From: DASYXW01 sp035934405
GTDB lineage: Bacteria > Acidobacteriota > Terriglobia > UBA7540
DNA: 42,609 nt
Direction: 5' to 3'
Assembly (NCBI GenBank): GCA_035934405.1
Contig: DASYXW010000009.1
Span: 1 to 42,609, forward strand
The position numbers and the translations under genes are program-made. The notes below the pieces were generated by a model. It worked only from the letters and a program-made list of their open reading frames with translations, was not told where the DNA came from and did not search any database. Numbering within the stretch: the stretch's first letter is position 1; every line of letters starts with the position of its first letter. Below, in pieces: positions 1 through 7,490 of this stretch.

Positions 1-653
1 TCGCATACATCCCGACCAAAGGCGTCGGGACGTATGCGGCACCCGTGATTCGCAGACATCACAAAACGATGTTTGCGCCTCCCGCGAGCAAGCTCGCTCG
101 CGGAAAGCGGCGGCAAGCCGCCGCACTCCAGAGCGCCGCGACGCGTAATCGCATACCCGCCACGGCGAGCCAAACAGCGGCGAGGTATGTGCCACCCGCG
201 GAGCCGGGCTTGCTGGCGGGCGGGGGAGTTGGGGTTGCGGCGAGCTTTGACGAGCTTGGTGCGGTTGGCGGCCAGAGCTCGGTCGGAGAGGGTGTAGCGT
301 CGTTTGGAGGCGGTGGAGTCCATAGTTTGGCGGATAGGGTATGTGTACCACAGGGTACATCACTTGTCAAGAGAAATATGAGGACGTACCGCAGATCGCA
401 TACATCCCGACCAAAGGCGTCGGGACGTATGCGGCACCCGCGTACCACAGATCGCATACATCCCGACCAAAGGCGTCGGGACGTATGCGCCACCCGTCCG
501 GCTTCGTCCTGGCATGAAAGATGGCGGGATGAGTGAGCGCCGGAGGTTAACTGATGAAGTATGACCGGGCAATTCAGCCTTGACAGTCGCCGGCTTCTGT
601 GTCAGAAAAGAGGTTCTTACGCTTCAGGCTTCAGGAGACCAGAAAGGCCTCGC
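1..653. repeat. Non-coding region packed with palindromic repeats
   Basis: No convincing gene lies here. A 37-base hairpin unit occurs three times (2-38, 397-433, 453-489). Each has 15-base arms that pair except for one A/C mismatch, around a short CAAAGGC-type loop. The last two copies are in tandem with a 56-base period. A related hairpin (CGCAGACATC against GATGTTTGCG) lies at 50-76, and a perfect 8+8 palindrome with an AA loop lies at 107-124. The unit is followed by GCACCCG or CCACCCG, and the same signature appears inverted near 42480. The open frames across this stretch are shadows of these GC-rich palindromes. Confidence 0.8.
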
Positions 654-1373
654 ATGTTTGAGAACGTCCGCGGCGACATCCGGGCCATCCGCGAGTCGAA
701 CCAGGAAACCGGCTGGTGGAAGCAGCACCTGTGGGCTCAGAACCTCAAGGCCATGTTGACGATAGGGTTCTCGGCCGTGCTGGTTTACCGGTTCGGACAC
801 TGGGCGCGGAAGCTGCGCATTCCGGTGGTGCGCGAGCTGCTGATGCTGGTGGCGGCGTTTCTGCGGCGCTGGACCCTGATGTGGTGCGGCATTTACATCG
901 TCCCTTCGGCTGAGATCGGTCCCGGACTGGTAATTCACTCGCCATCGGCCGTCAACATCGGCAAGGTGAAGATGGGCTCGAACTGCACGGTGGCGAGCGG
1001 CGTTCTGATTGGCTGCGGCCTGCGGTCGGTGGGAGATAACGTCTACTTTGGCGCGGGGTCGAAGGCGGTGGGCGACATGAAGATCGGGGACAACGTGATC
1101 ATCATGCCGAACAGCCTGGTGCTCACGGATGTGGCCGACAATACGACGATTGTCGGCGTGCCGGCGCGAATCAAGCTGCGCGGAGGGCGGCCGCAGCGGT
1201 TCACCCCCGGAATGCAGGCAGCCGCGAAACCTGTGGCGCCGAAAAATCCTGCAGGGAGCCGCCAGGATGGCGGCGCTACGGCAAAACCGGGGAACGGCAA
1301 CGGCGCGGTTGCGCCACCGGCACCGCAGTCCGTTGGGAAGGCTCCGCTCGAAGCCGAGGTCAAGAAGAATTAA
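654..1373 (+). CDS. Serine-acetyltransferase-like hexapeptide acyltransferase
   Basis: The 239-residue protein has an N-terminal amphipathic/hydrophobic stretch (about residues 40-82), then a left-handed beta-helix of hexapeptide repeats (about 83-185) ending in the family signature VGVPAR, and a low-complexity Ala/Pro/Gly/Lys tail. It most resembles CysE-type serine acetyltransferases, especially those in polysaccharide and natural-product clusters. A His is present at the position of the catalytic His of the DHATG motif (here IHSPSA), but the second conserved His region (GxRHP in CysE) is not evident, so ordinary serine acetylation is doubtful. I start at ATG 654 because the open frame upstream lies in repeat sequence. 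It is the first gene of the halopyrrole-type block, so an acyltransferase acting on the pathway product is possible but unproven. Confidence 0.72.
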   Translation: MFENVRGDIRAIRESNQETGWWKQHLWAQNLKAMLTIGFSAVLVYRFGHWARKLRIPVVRELLMLVAAFLRRWTLMWCGIYIVPSAEIGPGLVIHSPSAVNIGKVKMGSNCTVASGVLIGCGLRSVGDNVYFGAGSKAVGDMKIGDNVIIMPNSLVLTDVADNTTIVGVPARIKLRGGRPQRFTPGMQAAAKPVAPKNPAGSRQDGGATAKPGNGNGAVAPPAPQSVGKAPLEAEVKKN

Positions 1374-1511
1374 GAGCATGCTCTCGCCAAGGTGCTAAGG
1401 CGCAAAGCAAACTCTGCTGTTTCCTTGGCGCCTTTGCGTGAGACGCTTTTGCCACCAATTAGGTCGTAAGCCGAGAGAAGAGCATGCTCTCGCCAAGGCG
1501 CTAAGGCGCAA
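1374..1511. repeat. Intergenic direct repeat with inverted middle copy
   Basis: A 32-base unit starting GAGCATGCTCTCGCCAAGG occurs at 1374-1405 and again at 1480-1511 with one difference. Between them, around 1421-1441, lies a partial copy in the opposite orientation (CCTTGGCGCCTTTGCG). The segment fills the gap between the acyltransferase and the dehydrogenase and could form a strong hairpin. It looks like an interspersed repeat family rather than a regulator. Confidence 0.75.
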
Positions 1512-1544
1512 GCAAAGACTCGAGCAACGTTAAGGGGTGACTTT

Positions 1545-2690
1545 TTGGATTTTGCCTGGAGCGAAGAACAAGCGGCTTTCCGCAAGTCGGTCATCGAGTT
1601 TGCGAAGCAGGAACTGAATTACGACATGATCGCCGCCGACCACGAGGAGCAGTTCTCGTGGGAGGGCTGGAAGAAGTGCGGTCAGTTCGGCATTCAGGGG
1701 CTGCCGATCCCGCCCGAGTATGGCGGCGGCGGCGCCGACGCGCTGACCACGGCGTGCGGTCTTGAGGCGCTGGGGTACGGGTGCCGCGACAACGGTCTGA
1801 TTTTCTCGATCAACGCCCACATGTGGGCCTGCGAAATCCCCTTTCTGCACTTCGGAACTGAAGAACAAAAGCGGAAGTACTTGCCGAAGCTGGTGAGCGG
1901 CGAATGGGTGGGCATCCACGCCATGACGGAACCGTCGTCGGGCTCCGACGCTTTCAGTCTCAAGGCGCGGGCCGAGCGCAAGGGAGACCGATATATTATC
2001 AACGGCTCCAAGACCTTCACGACCAACGCGCCAGTGGCCGATGTGATTATTGTGTTCGCCAACGTGGACCCCTCCAAGGGCCAGGCGGGCGTGTCGGCCT
2101 TCATCGTGGACAAAGGCACGCCCGGCTTCACCATCAGCAAGAAGCTGCACAAAATGGGCTTGCGGACGTCACCGATGTCAGAGTGCTCGCTCCAGGATTG
2201 CGAAGTGCCGGTCGGGAACCTGCTGGGCAAGGAAGGCTCCGGGGTCTCGATGTTCACGGCCTCGATGGAGTGGGAACGGATCTGCATCATGGCCAGCCAC
2301 CTCGGGGTGATGCAGCGGCTGCTGGAAACCTCGGCGGACTACGCCACCGACCGGCGGCAGTTCGGCCAGCCCATCGGCAAGTTCTCGGCGATTGCCAACA
2401 AAGTGGCGGAGATGGATATTCGCCTCGAGACGGCGCGCCTGGTGCTCTACAAGGCCGCCTGGATGAAGAGCCAGGGCAGGCGCTCGCTGCGCGAGGCCTC
2501 GATCTCGAAGGCCTACGTGGCTGACGCCTGCATCCAGCAGTGTCTGGACGCGATTCAGATTTACGGCGGCTATGGCTACATGACCGAGTACCAGATCGAG
2601 CGCGAGCTGCGCGACGCCATCGCGGGAAAGATTTACTCCGGGACGACGGAGATCCAGAAGATGATTATTGCGGGATTGCAAGGGTTGTGA
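1545..2690 (+). CDS. Acyl-CoA-dehydrogenase-fold prolyl-carrier-protein dehydrogenase (PltE/PigA type)
   Basis: This 381-residue protein has the full acyl-CoA dehydrogenase fold and probably oxidises carrier-bound L-proline to pyrrole-2-carboxyl thioester with FAD. The start is TTG 1545, chosen because AAGGGGTGA ends 4 bases upstream. The usual catalytic Glu of the C-terminal IYEGT motif is replaced by Ser365 (IYSGT). A Glu instead sits at residue 244 in SMEWERICIMA, the position used as base by isovaleryl-CoA dehydrogenase and by the prolyl-PCP dehydrogenases PltE and PigA. The phrase GYGCRDNGLIF and the motif SMEWER also recall PltE. Neighbours are a proline-type adenylation enzyme, a free carrier protein and a pyrrole-halogenase-like protein, which fits this role. 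A generic fatty acyl-CoA dehydrogenase is the alternative. Confidence 0.85.
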   Translation: MDFAWSEEQAAFRKSVIEFAKQELNYDMIAADHEEQFSWEGWKKCGQFGIQGLPIPPEYGGGGADALTTACGLEALGYGCRDNGLIFSINAHMWACEIPFLHFGTEEQKRKYLPKLVSGEWVGIHAMTEPSSGSDAFSLKARAERKGDRYIINGSKTFTTNAPVADVIIVFANVDPSKGQAGVSAFIVDKGTPGFTISKKLHKMGLRTSPMSECSLQDCEVPVGNLLGKEGSGVSMFTASMEWERICIMASHLGVMQRLLETSADYATDRRQFGQPIGKFSAIANKVAEMDIRLETARLVLYKAAWMKSQGRRSLREASISKAYVADACIQQCLDAIQIYGGYGYMTEYQIERELRDAIAGKIYSGTTEIQKMIIAGLQGL

Positions 2691-2711
2691 GAACTGCAGA
2701 AGACAGAAGAC

Positions 2712-2763
2712 AGGAGTCAGAAGTCAGAAGAAAATTGTGTATCTTCTGACCGCTGACTTCCTG
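2712..2763. repeat. Intergenic inverted repeat
   Basis: TCAGAAGA (2724-2731) and TCTTCTGA (2742-2749) pair perfectly, and the flanks pair imperfectly. The 101-base gap between dehydrogenase and adenylation genes consists mostly of this AGTCAGAAG-type low-complexity repeat. No T-run follows, so I do not call it a terminator. Confidence 0.5.
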
Positions 2764-2791
2764 ACGGCGCGACAGTCGATGGAATGGAACG

Positions 2792-4417
2792 ATGGCATAT
2801 CACCTTACGCAACTCCTGACCAAGAGCGTCGAAAGATTCCCGGAGAAGACCGCGGTGTGGGCACGCGGCAAGACGCTCAGCTACCGCGAGCTCGAAGAGC
2901 GGTCGAACCAACTTGCGCACCTGTTCCGCGAGCGCGGAGTGAAAAAGGGCGACCGCGTCGGGTTGTACTTCCCGAAGTCTATCGAGTCGCTGGCGTGCAT
3001 GTTGGGCGTGATGAAGGCGGGTGGGGTGTATGTGCCGCTCGACCCGGCGCAGCCGGCGTCGCGAATCGGTTACATCATCTCGAACTGCGCCATGAAGGGT
3101 CTGGTGACCACGCTCGACCGCCTGAAGGCTCTGGCGCACGCGGACACGAGAACGGTCGAGTTCAGCGTACTGACCGAGGCCGAAGCGGCAGGGGCGGAAA
3201 ACGGTACCATTCCGACTGGCCCGGCCGGCCCGAGCGGCGGCGGGGATGTCATTCCCTGGAACTCTGTTTCGGGCCTGCCGGTTTCGCGGCCGCCGGCGGA
3301 CTTCCAGCCGACGACGACCGACTTGGCGTACATTCTGTACACCTCCGGGTCGACGGGCCGTCCTAAGGGTGTGATGTTGTCGCACGCGAACGCCCTGACG
3401 TTCATCGAGTGGTGCGCGGAGGAATTTCGCATCCGGCCGGACGACCGCCTGACGGGTCACGCGCCGTTGCACTTCGACCTTTCGGTGTTCGACGTTTACA
3501 ACACGCTCGAAGCCGGCGCCACGCTCTACATGATTCCGGATGACGCTCTGCTGTTTCCCGCGACCCTGGGCAAGTTTCTTGAAGCAAAAGAAATCAGCGT
3601 CACCTACTGCGTGCCCTCGGCGCTGGTGCACCTGGTGCTGCACGGCAGCCTCGCGTCGCGCGATCTCCACCACCTGCGCACGATCCTCTTTGCCGGCGAA
3701 GTCTTCCCGATGAAGTACCTCAAGCAGCTTGCCGGGATGATTCCCCACGTTGAGCTTTACAACCTCTACGGCCCGACCGAGACCAACGTCTGCACCTGGT
3801 ATCGCGTGGACCGCGCCCGCCTGCCGCAGATGGAACGATTGCCGATCGGCCGCGCCTGCGCCAACACGGAAGTGTTTGCGGTAAACGACCGTGACGAGCG
3901 CGTGACCACACCGGGCGAGACGGGGGAACTCTACGTTCGGGGACCGGCGGTGACGCCGGGCTACTGGGGCGACGCGGAAAAGACGGCGAAGATGGTGGTT
4001 CCGAACCGCTTCCAGCCGCACTTCGACGAGAAGGCGTACCGCACGGGCGACCTGGTGACGCTGCGCGAGGACGGCGATTACGATTTTATCGGCCGCCGCG
4101 ACAACCAAATCAAGAGCCGCGGGTACCGCATCGAGCTGGGGGAAATCGAGGCGGCGATCTTGAGTCATCCAGGCGTGCGGGAGGCAGCCGCCATCGCGCT
4201 TCCGGACGACGAAGTGGGCAACCGGATCAAAGCGGTGGTGGCGCCCCACAACGGGGACCCCATCACGGCGCTCGACCTGCAGCAACACTGCGCGTCGCGC
4301 GTGCCGAGGTACATGATTCCGGAACTCGTTGAGCTGCGCGAGAGTCTGCCGAAGACCTCAACCGGAAAGATTGACCGGGTGCGGCTGGTGGCGGAGTCGG
4401 GCGCGGCGCGCTCGTGA
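2792..4417 (+). CDS. Stand-alone adenylation enzyme, predicted L-proline specific (PltF type)
   Basis: The 541-residue protein is a complete NRPS-type adenylation domain with no condensation or carrier domain. It activates an amino acid as the AMP ester and loads it on a carrier protein. Core motifs are YTSGSTGRPKG (183-193), NLYGPTE (324-330), YRTGD, GRRDNQIKSRGYRIELGEIE and the A10 lysine K526 in STGKID. A hand alignment to GrsA gives pocket residues D229, L230, F233, Y272, L299, A301, L325, V333, C334 and K526. This differs only at the third position from the code DLLYLALVCK that I recall for the proline-activating PltF group. The neighbouring free carrier protein (4497-4757) is the obvious partner. 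Proline as substrate is inferred from the code and neighbours. Confidence 0.88.
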   Translation: MAYHLTQLLTKSVERFPEKTAVWARGKTLSYRELEERSNQLAHLFRERGVKKGDRVGLYFPKSIESLACMLGVMKAGGVYVPLDPAQPASRIGYIISNCAMKGLVTTLDRLKALAHADTRTVEFSVLTEAEAAGAENGTIPTGPAGPSGGGDVIPWNSVSGLPVSRPPADFQPTTTDLAYILYTSGSTGRPKGVMLSHANALTFIEWCAEEFRIRPDDRLTGHAPLHFDLSVFDVYNTLEAGATLYMIPDDALLFPATLGKFLEAKEISVTYCVPSALVHLVLHGSLASRDLHHLRTILFAGEVFPMKYLKQLAGMIPHVELYNLYGPTETNVCTWYRVDRARLPQMERLPIGRACANTEVFAVNDRDERVTTPGETGELYVRGPAVTPGYWGDAEKTAKMVVPNRFQPHFDEKAYRTGDLVTLREDGDYDFIGRRDNQIKSRGYRIELGEIEAAILSHPGVREAAAIALPDDEVGNRIKAVVAPHNGDPITALDLQQHCASRVPRYMIPELVELRESLPKTSTGKIDRVRLVAESGAARS

Positions 4418-4439
4418 GGGTTTGCAAAATACGACATAA

Positions 4440-4469
4440 AGCAGATTCTTCGCTTCGCTCAGAATGACA
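4440..4469. repeat. Interspersed AGCAGATTCTTCGCT repeat
   Basis: This 30-base unit lies in the 79-base gap between adenylation and carrier-protein genes. A near-identical copy lies at 15881-15910, and related sequence in both orientations lies at 12738-12849, 15816-15860 and 24328-24345. It is an interspersed repeat, not part of either gene. Confidence 0.75.
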
Positions 4470-4496
4470 GTCAAATCTTGACGGGAGAGAAATACA

Positions 4497-4757
4497 ATGC
4501 CGGAAACAGCCAAGGATCAGATCCGCCAGTTTGTCACGGACATCGCTCAGAGAAAGGGGCTGGACGTGGTGACCGATGACGAATCGCTGACCTCGAACGG
4601 CGTCATCGATTCTCTGGGCATTTTCAAGCTCGTCTCATTCCTCGAGGACACGTTTCGTTTGAAGGTTGCCGACGATGAGATCACCAACGAAAGCTTTGAG
4701 AGCATCAATCAAATCGATCGATTCGTTGCGGGCAAGCTGGAAAAGAAGCCGGCATAG
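4497..4757 (+). CDS. Free-standing peptidyl/acyl carrier protein (PltL type)
   Basis: This 86-residue acidic helical protein has the phosphopantetheine attachment motif V-I-D-S-L-G, with Ser39 as the predicted attachment site. It has the usual length of a discrete carrier protein and no other domain. Start ATG 4497 has GGGAG 9 bases upstream. Its place between the adenylation enzyme and the halogenase, in the same block as the dehydrogenase, argues that it holds prolyl and then pyrrolyl intermediates. No phosphopantetheinyl transferase is in the window, so activation must come from elsewhere in the genome. Confidence 0.9.
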   Translation: MPETAKDQIRQFVTDIAQRKGLDVVTDDESLTSNGVIDSLGIFKLVSFLEDTFRLKVADDEITNESFESINQIDRFVAGKLEKKPA

Positions 4758-5055
4758 GCTGGACGGTCGAGTGGCTCGTGAAGTTCCGGCGTGGGTTAAT
4801 CATTCTGGTGATATCCAGTTAGTGCCTTGACAATTGTGGCCCACGGCGCTACATTTGATGTTTCTCACAACTTTGAGCGCTTCAGTTTGGCCAGCCTGAA
4901 CCTGCTTCTCGACCCGCTCATGCAGCGATTTAGAGGCCGCGAGCCTTCGAGGCCGTCGCGGGGTCAGCGGCGTGAGACGGGAAGGTTAGGGAGACCTGGG
5001 TAGCACGCGGCCCGTGCGGGGCTTTTGGCTGCGGGGCAATTCCACGGAGGTAACG
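4758..5055. other. Non-coding gap in the biosynthetic block
   Basis: This 298-base gap has no plausible gene. It ends with a strong ribosome-binding site, GGAGG at 5046-5050, which belongs to the DinB-fold gene. The unusually long gap for this block could hold a promoter, but I cannot point to a convincing one. Confidence 0.5.
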
Positions 5056-5535
5056 GTGACCGATCGAGAATTCTTTATGTCGAGATGGGAGACGGAACGG
5101 CCGGTGACGCTGAAGGTGGTGCGCGCCCTGCCCGCCGATAAGCTCGATTACCGTCCGCACGCGCGCTCCCGATCGGCGGGGGAACTCGCGTCGCTGCTGG
5201 CATACGAGGCGCAGACCGCCGTGGAGATGTTTGACTACGGAAAGGTGGACTGGAACGAACCCAAGCCGCCCGCCAGCCTGCAGGATATCGTGATCGCTCT
5301 GCAACTGTCGAACCAACAGGTCCTGGACCGGTTTCGCAAGTTCGATGACGAAGCCTGGGCGAAGAAAATTACGTTCTTCGTCAACGGCACAAAGGCGATG
5401 GAAGAGTCCTTCGGCGATATGATGTGGGGGACTTTTTTTGACACCATCCATCACCGCGGCCAGCTCAGCGCCTACATCCGACCCATGGGCGGCAAGGTGC
5501 CGGCCATTTACGGGCCATCGGCCGACGAGCAATAA
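5056..5535 (+). CDS. DinB-fold (DinB/YfiT-like) protein
   Basis: This 159-residue protein has the DinB four-helix signature: a C-terminal HHRGQLSAYIRPMGG segment followed by PAIYGPSADE. DinB-fold proteins are usually metal-dependent, and some transfer thiols such as bacillithiol or mycothiol. The usual metal triad looks altered: the first His (LLxH) reads LLAY and the first His of the HxxxH pair reads Asp, leaving one clear His before RGQ. I chose GTG 5056 because GGAGG ends 5 bases upstream; an upstream GTG at 5014 has no such site. It lies 53 bases before the halogenase. Inference only: it may deal with reactive halogenated or thioester intermediates. Confidence 0.75.
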   Translation: MTDREFFMSRWETERPVTLKVVRALPADKLDYRPHARSRSAGELASLLAYEAQTAVEMFDYGKVDWNEPKPPASLQDIVIALQLSNQQVLDRFRKFDDEAWAKKITFFVNGTKAMEESFGDMMWGTFFDTIHHRGQLSAYIRPMGGKVPAIYGPSADEQ

Positions 5536-5588
5536 GCCGATGCGGCCCGGCGCAATGAAGATTTTACCAAACCAACAGGAGGCGAGAA

Positions 5589-6929
5589 GTGGGACATGAT
5601 TACGAGGTGGGAATCATCGGCGGAGGCCCGGCGGGCTCCTCGATGGCGGCATATCTGGCGAAGGCGGGGTTGAAGTGCGTGGTGCTCGAGCGCGAACTTT
5701 TTCCGCGCCCGCACGTGGGCGAATCGCTGGTTCCTTCGTCCAACCGGGTTTTGAAGGAAATCGGTTTCATCGACAAGATGGACGGCTGCGGCTTCGTCCG
5801 CAAGTACGGCGCGGTGTGGACGGCCGGCGGCGGCGGGCTCTACGACGTGGACTTCGACGGACTGTCGCCCGACTGCCAGGCCAACGTGCGCTTCGAAGAG
5901 CGCCAGCAGGCCGGCGTGGACCGCATCTACACCTGGCACGTGGACCGGGGCAGGTTTGACCAGGCGCTGCTCGAGCACGCCCATCAGCTCGGCGCCGAGG
6001 TCCACGAAGGCATCAAGGTGCACAACGTGGACTTCTCGGATCCGGCGTCGCCGCGAATCAACTATTCCAACGGCAAGAAGGACCAGCACATGAACGTTCG
6101 GGTGGTGGTGGACGCTTCCGGCCGCCACACTCTGCTGGGCAATCAGTTGAAATTCAAGAAGCCCGATCCCATCTTCAACCAGTACGCCATGCACGCCTGG
6201 TTTGACGGTTACGACCGGCTGGCGCTGGCCAAGAAGAAGATATACGGCGACTACATTTTCATTCACTTCCTGCCGGTGACGAACACCTGGCTTTGGCAGA
6301 TTCCGGTAAGCGAGACCGTCACTAGCATCGGCGTGGTGACACAGAAGAAGAACTTTGAAAAGTCCAAGCAGTCGCGCGAGAAATTCTTCTGGGATGCCAT
6401 CGGCTCGCGGCCGGAACTCCTTGAGGCGCTGAAGCAGTCGAAGCAGGTCAGGCCCATCAAAGACGAGGGCGACTACAGCTACGGCATGACCCAAATCAGC
6501 GGCGACGGCTTCGTCATGATCGGTGACGCGGCGCGCTTTGTGGATCCCATTTTCTCGAGCGGAGTGAGCATCGCGCTCACCTGCGCCAAGTTCGCGAGCG
6601 CCGACATCATCAAGGGCATGGAGCAGGGCGGCCCGTTCACGATGAACAAGTTCGACGACTACGTCACGCTGATCCGGCGGGGCACGAAAAACTGGTACGA
6701 GTTCATCTCGCTCTACTACCGGCTGAACGTGCTGTTTACGGCCTTCGTGCAGGACCCGCGATACCGGCTCGATGTTCTGGCGCTGCTGCAAGGCGACCTT
6801 TACGAGGAAACCCGGCCGCCGGTTCTGGCCGAGATGGCGAGGATCGTCAACGAAGTGGAGCAGCGGCCGAATCATCCGTGGCACAAACTCCTGGGTGACT
6901 TGACGGGAGATTTCAGACCGCTTTTCTAG
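5589..6929 (+). CDS. FADH2-dependent halogenase, PltA-type pyrrolyl-carrier-protein halogenase
   Basis: This 446-residue flavin halogenase has the N-terminal FAD motif GGGPAGS (11-17), HVGESLVP (42-49), the conserved Lys72 in GFVRKYG, the halogenase signature W234-L-W-Q-I-P239, and the FAD-contact region IGDAARFVDPIFSSGVS. The C-terminal stretch NWYEFISLYYRLNVLFTAFV matches what I remember of PltA, the pyoluteorin halogenase, which chlorinates pyrrole while bound to its carrier protein. Length also matches (about 449). Start GTG 5589 has AGGAGG at 5577-5582. A free flavin reductase would be needed and is not in the window. Which halide and how many positions are halogenated cannot be read from the sequence. 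Confidence 0.93.
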   Translation: MGHDYEVGIIGGGPAGSSMAAYLAKAGLKCVVLERELFPRPHVGESLVPSSNRVLKEIGFIDKMDGCGFVRKYGAVWTAGGGGLYDVDFDGLSPDCQANVRFEERQQAGVDRIYTWHVDRGRFDQALLEHAHQLGAEVHEGIKVHNVDFSDPASPRINYSNGKKDQHMNVRVVVDASGRHTLLGNQLKFKKPDPIFNQYAMHAWFDGYDRLALAKKKIYGDYIFIHFLPVTNTWLWQIPVSETVTSIGVVTQKKNFEKSKQSREKFFWDAIGSRPELLEALKQSKQVRPIKDEGDYSYGMTQISGDGFVMIGDAARFVDPIFSSGVSIALTCAKFASADIIKGMEQGGPFTMNKFDDYVTLIRRGTKNWYEFISLYYRLNVLFTAFVQDPRYRLDVLALLQGDLYEETRPPVLAEMARIVNEVEQRPNHPWHKLLGDLTGDFRPLF

Positions 6930-7004
6930 GCGCAGGCCGCGGGCAGGACCGGGCTACTCTCCTCTCCGGATGTGGCCCAAAGCGTCTTTAGGGGAGAGCC
7001 GTGG

Positions 7005-7490
7005 ATGCCTAGGCGCAAGCTGGTGGCCGTGTATCTGGGCCTCGTGGGCGTACCGCTTCTGGGCCTATTAGGGGTTCTGCGAGTGGGGCGCCGCCTTGCC
7101 GCGCCCATTTCGGTTGGCGGCTCGTGGAATCTGCAGGCGGATTTCAGAACTCTCACAGAAGCGCCCTGCCGGGAATTGTTGTCGAGTATAAATCAGCCTT
7201 TCTTGAGCATCTCTCAATCAGGCGCCAACCTCGTCTTCACTCTCAACAACTCACAGAAGACCACCGTTGTTGGAACCCTCAACAGGACCACGCTCGCGAT
7301 GGGCGGGGCTGAACCGCTGAGTTCGCCAAGCAGGACCTGCGCGGACCCACAGGCTATCTACCTAGCCGCCACGGTCAGCACGCAAGGCAAGAATCGGGTG
7401 CTCACGGGCACGCTGGGGATTAGTGGCTGCGCATCGTGTGCGCCGGTTTCATTCCACGCCGTCCGGCAGGCCAGCGGAGGCGGCCGGTAA
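7005..7490 (+). CDS. Membrane-anchored hypothetical protein
   Basis: This 161-residue protein has a basic N-terminus and one hydrophobic segment (about residues 5-25, VAVYLGLVGVPLLGLLGVL). An extracytoplasmic domain rich in Ser/Thr and polar residues follows, with four Cys (CRELL, SRTCAD, SGCASC) that could form disulfides. I chose ATG 7005 because AGGGGAGAG ends 6 bases upstream. Its stop codon abuts the antiporter ATG directly, so the two are almost certainly co-translated. I do not recognise the family; its lipocalin-like beta-rich look is only an impression. Confidence 0.6.
   Translation: MPRRKLVAVYLGLVGVPLLGLLGVLRVGRRLAAPISVGGSWNLQADFRTLTEAPCRELLSSINQPFLSISQSGANLVFTLNNSQKTTVVGTLNRTTLAMGGAEPLSSPSRTCADPQAIYLAATVSTQGKNRVLTGTLGISGCASCAPVSFHAVRQASGGGR

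Noticed and set aside
397..489. CRISPR-like direct repeats
   Set aside because: Only two adjacent copies plus one distant; each is a full hairpin, the gap between units is under 20 bases, and no cas genes are present. It fits a REP-type element better.
1545..2690. Ordinary fatty acyl-CoA dehydrogenase of beta-oxidation
   Set aside because: The canonical C-terminal catalytic Glu is Ser, the Glu244 base matches the prolyl-PCP type, and there are no other beta-oxidation genes nearby.
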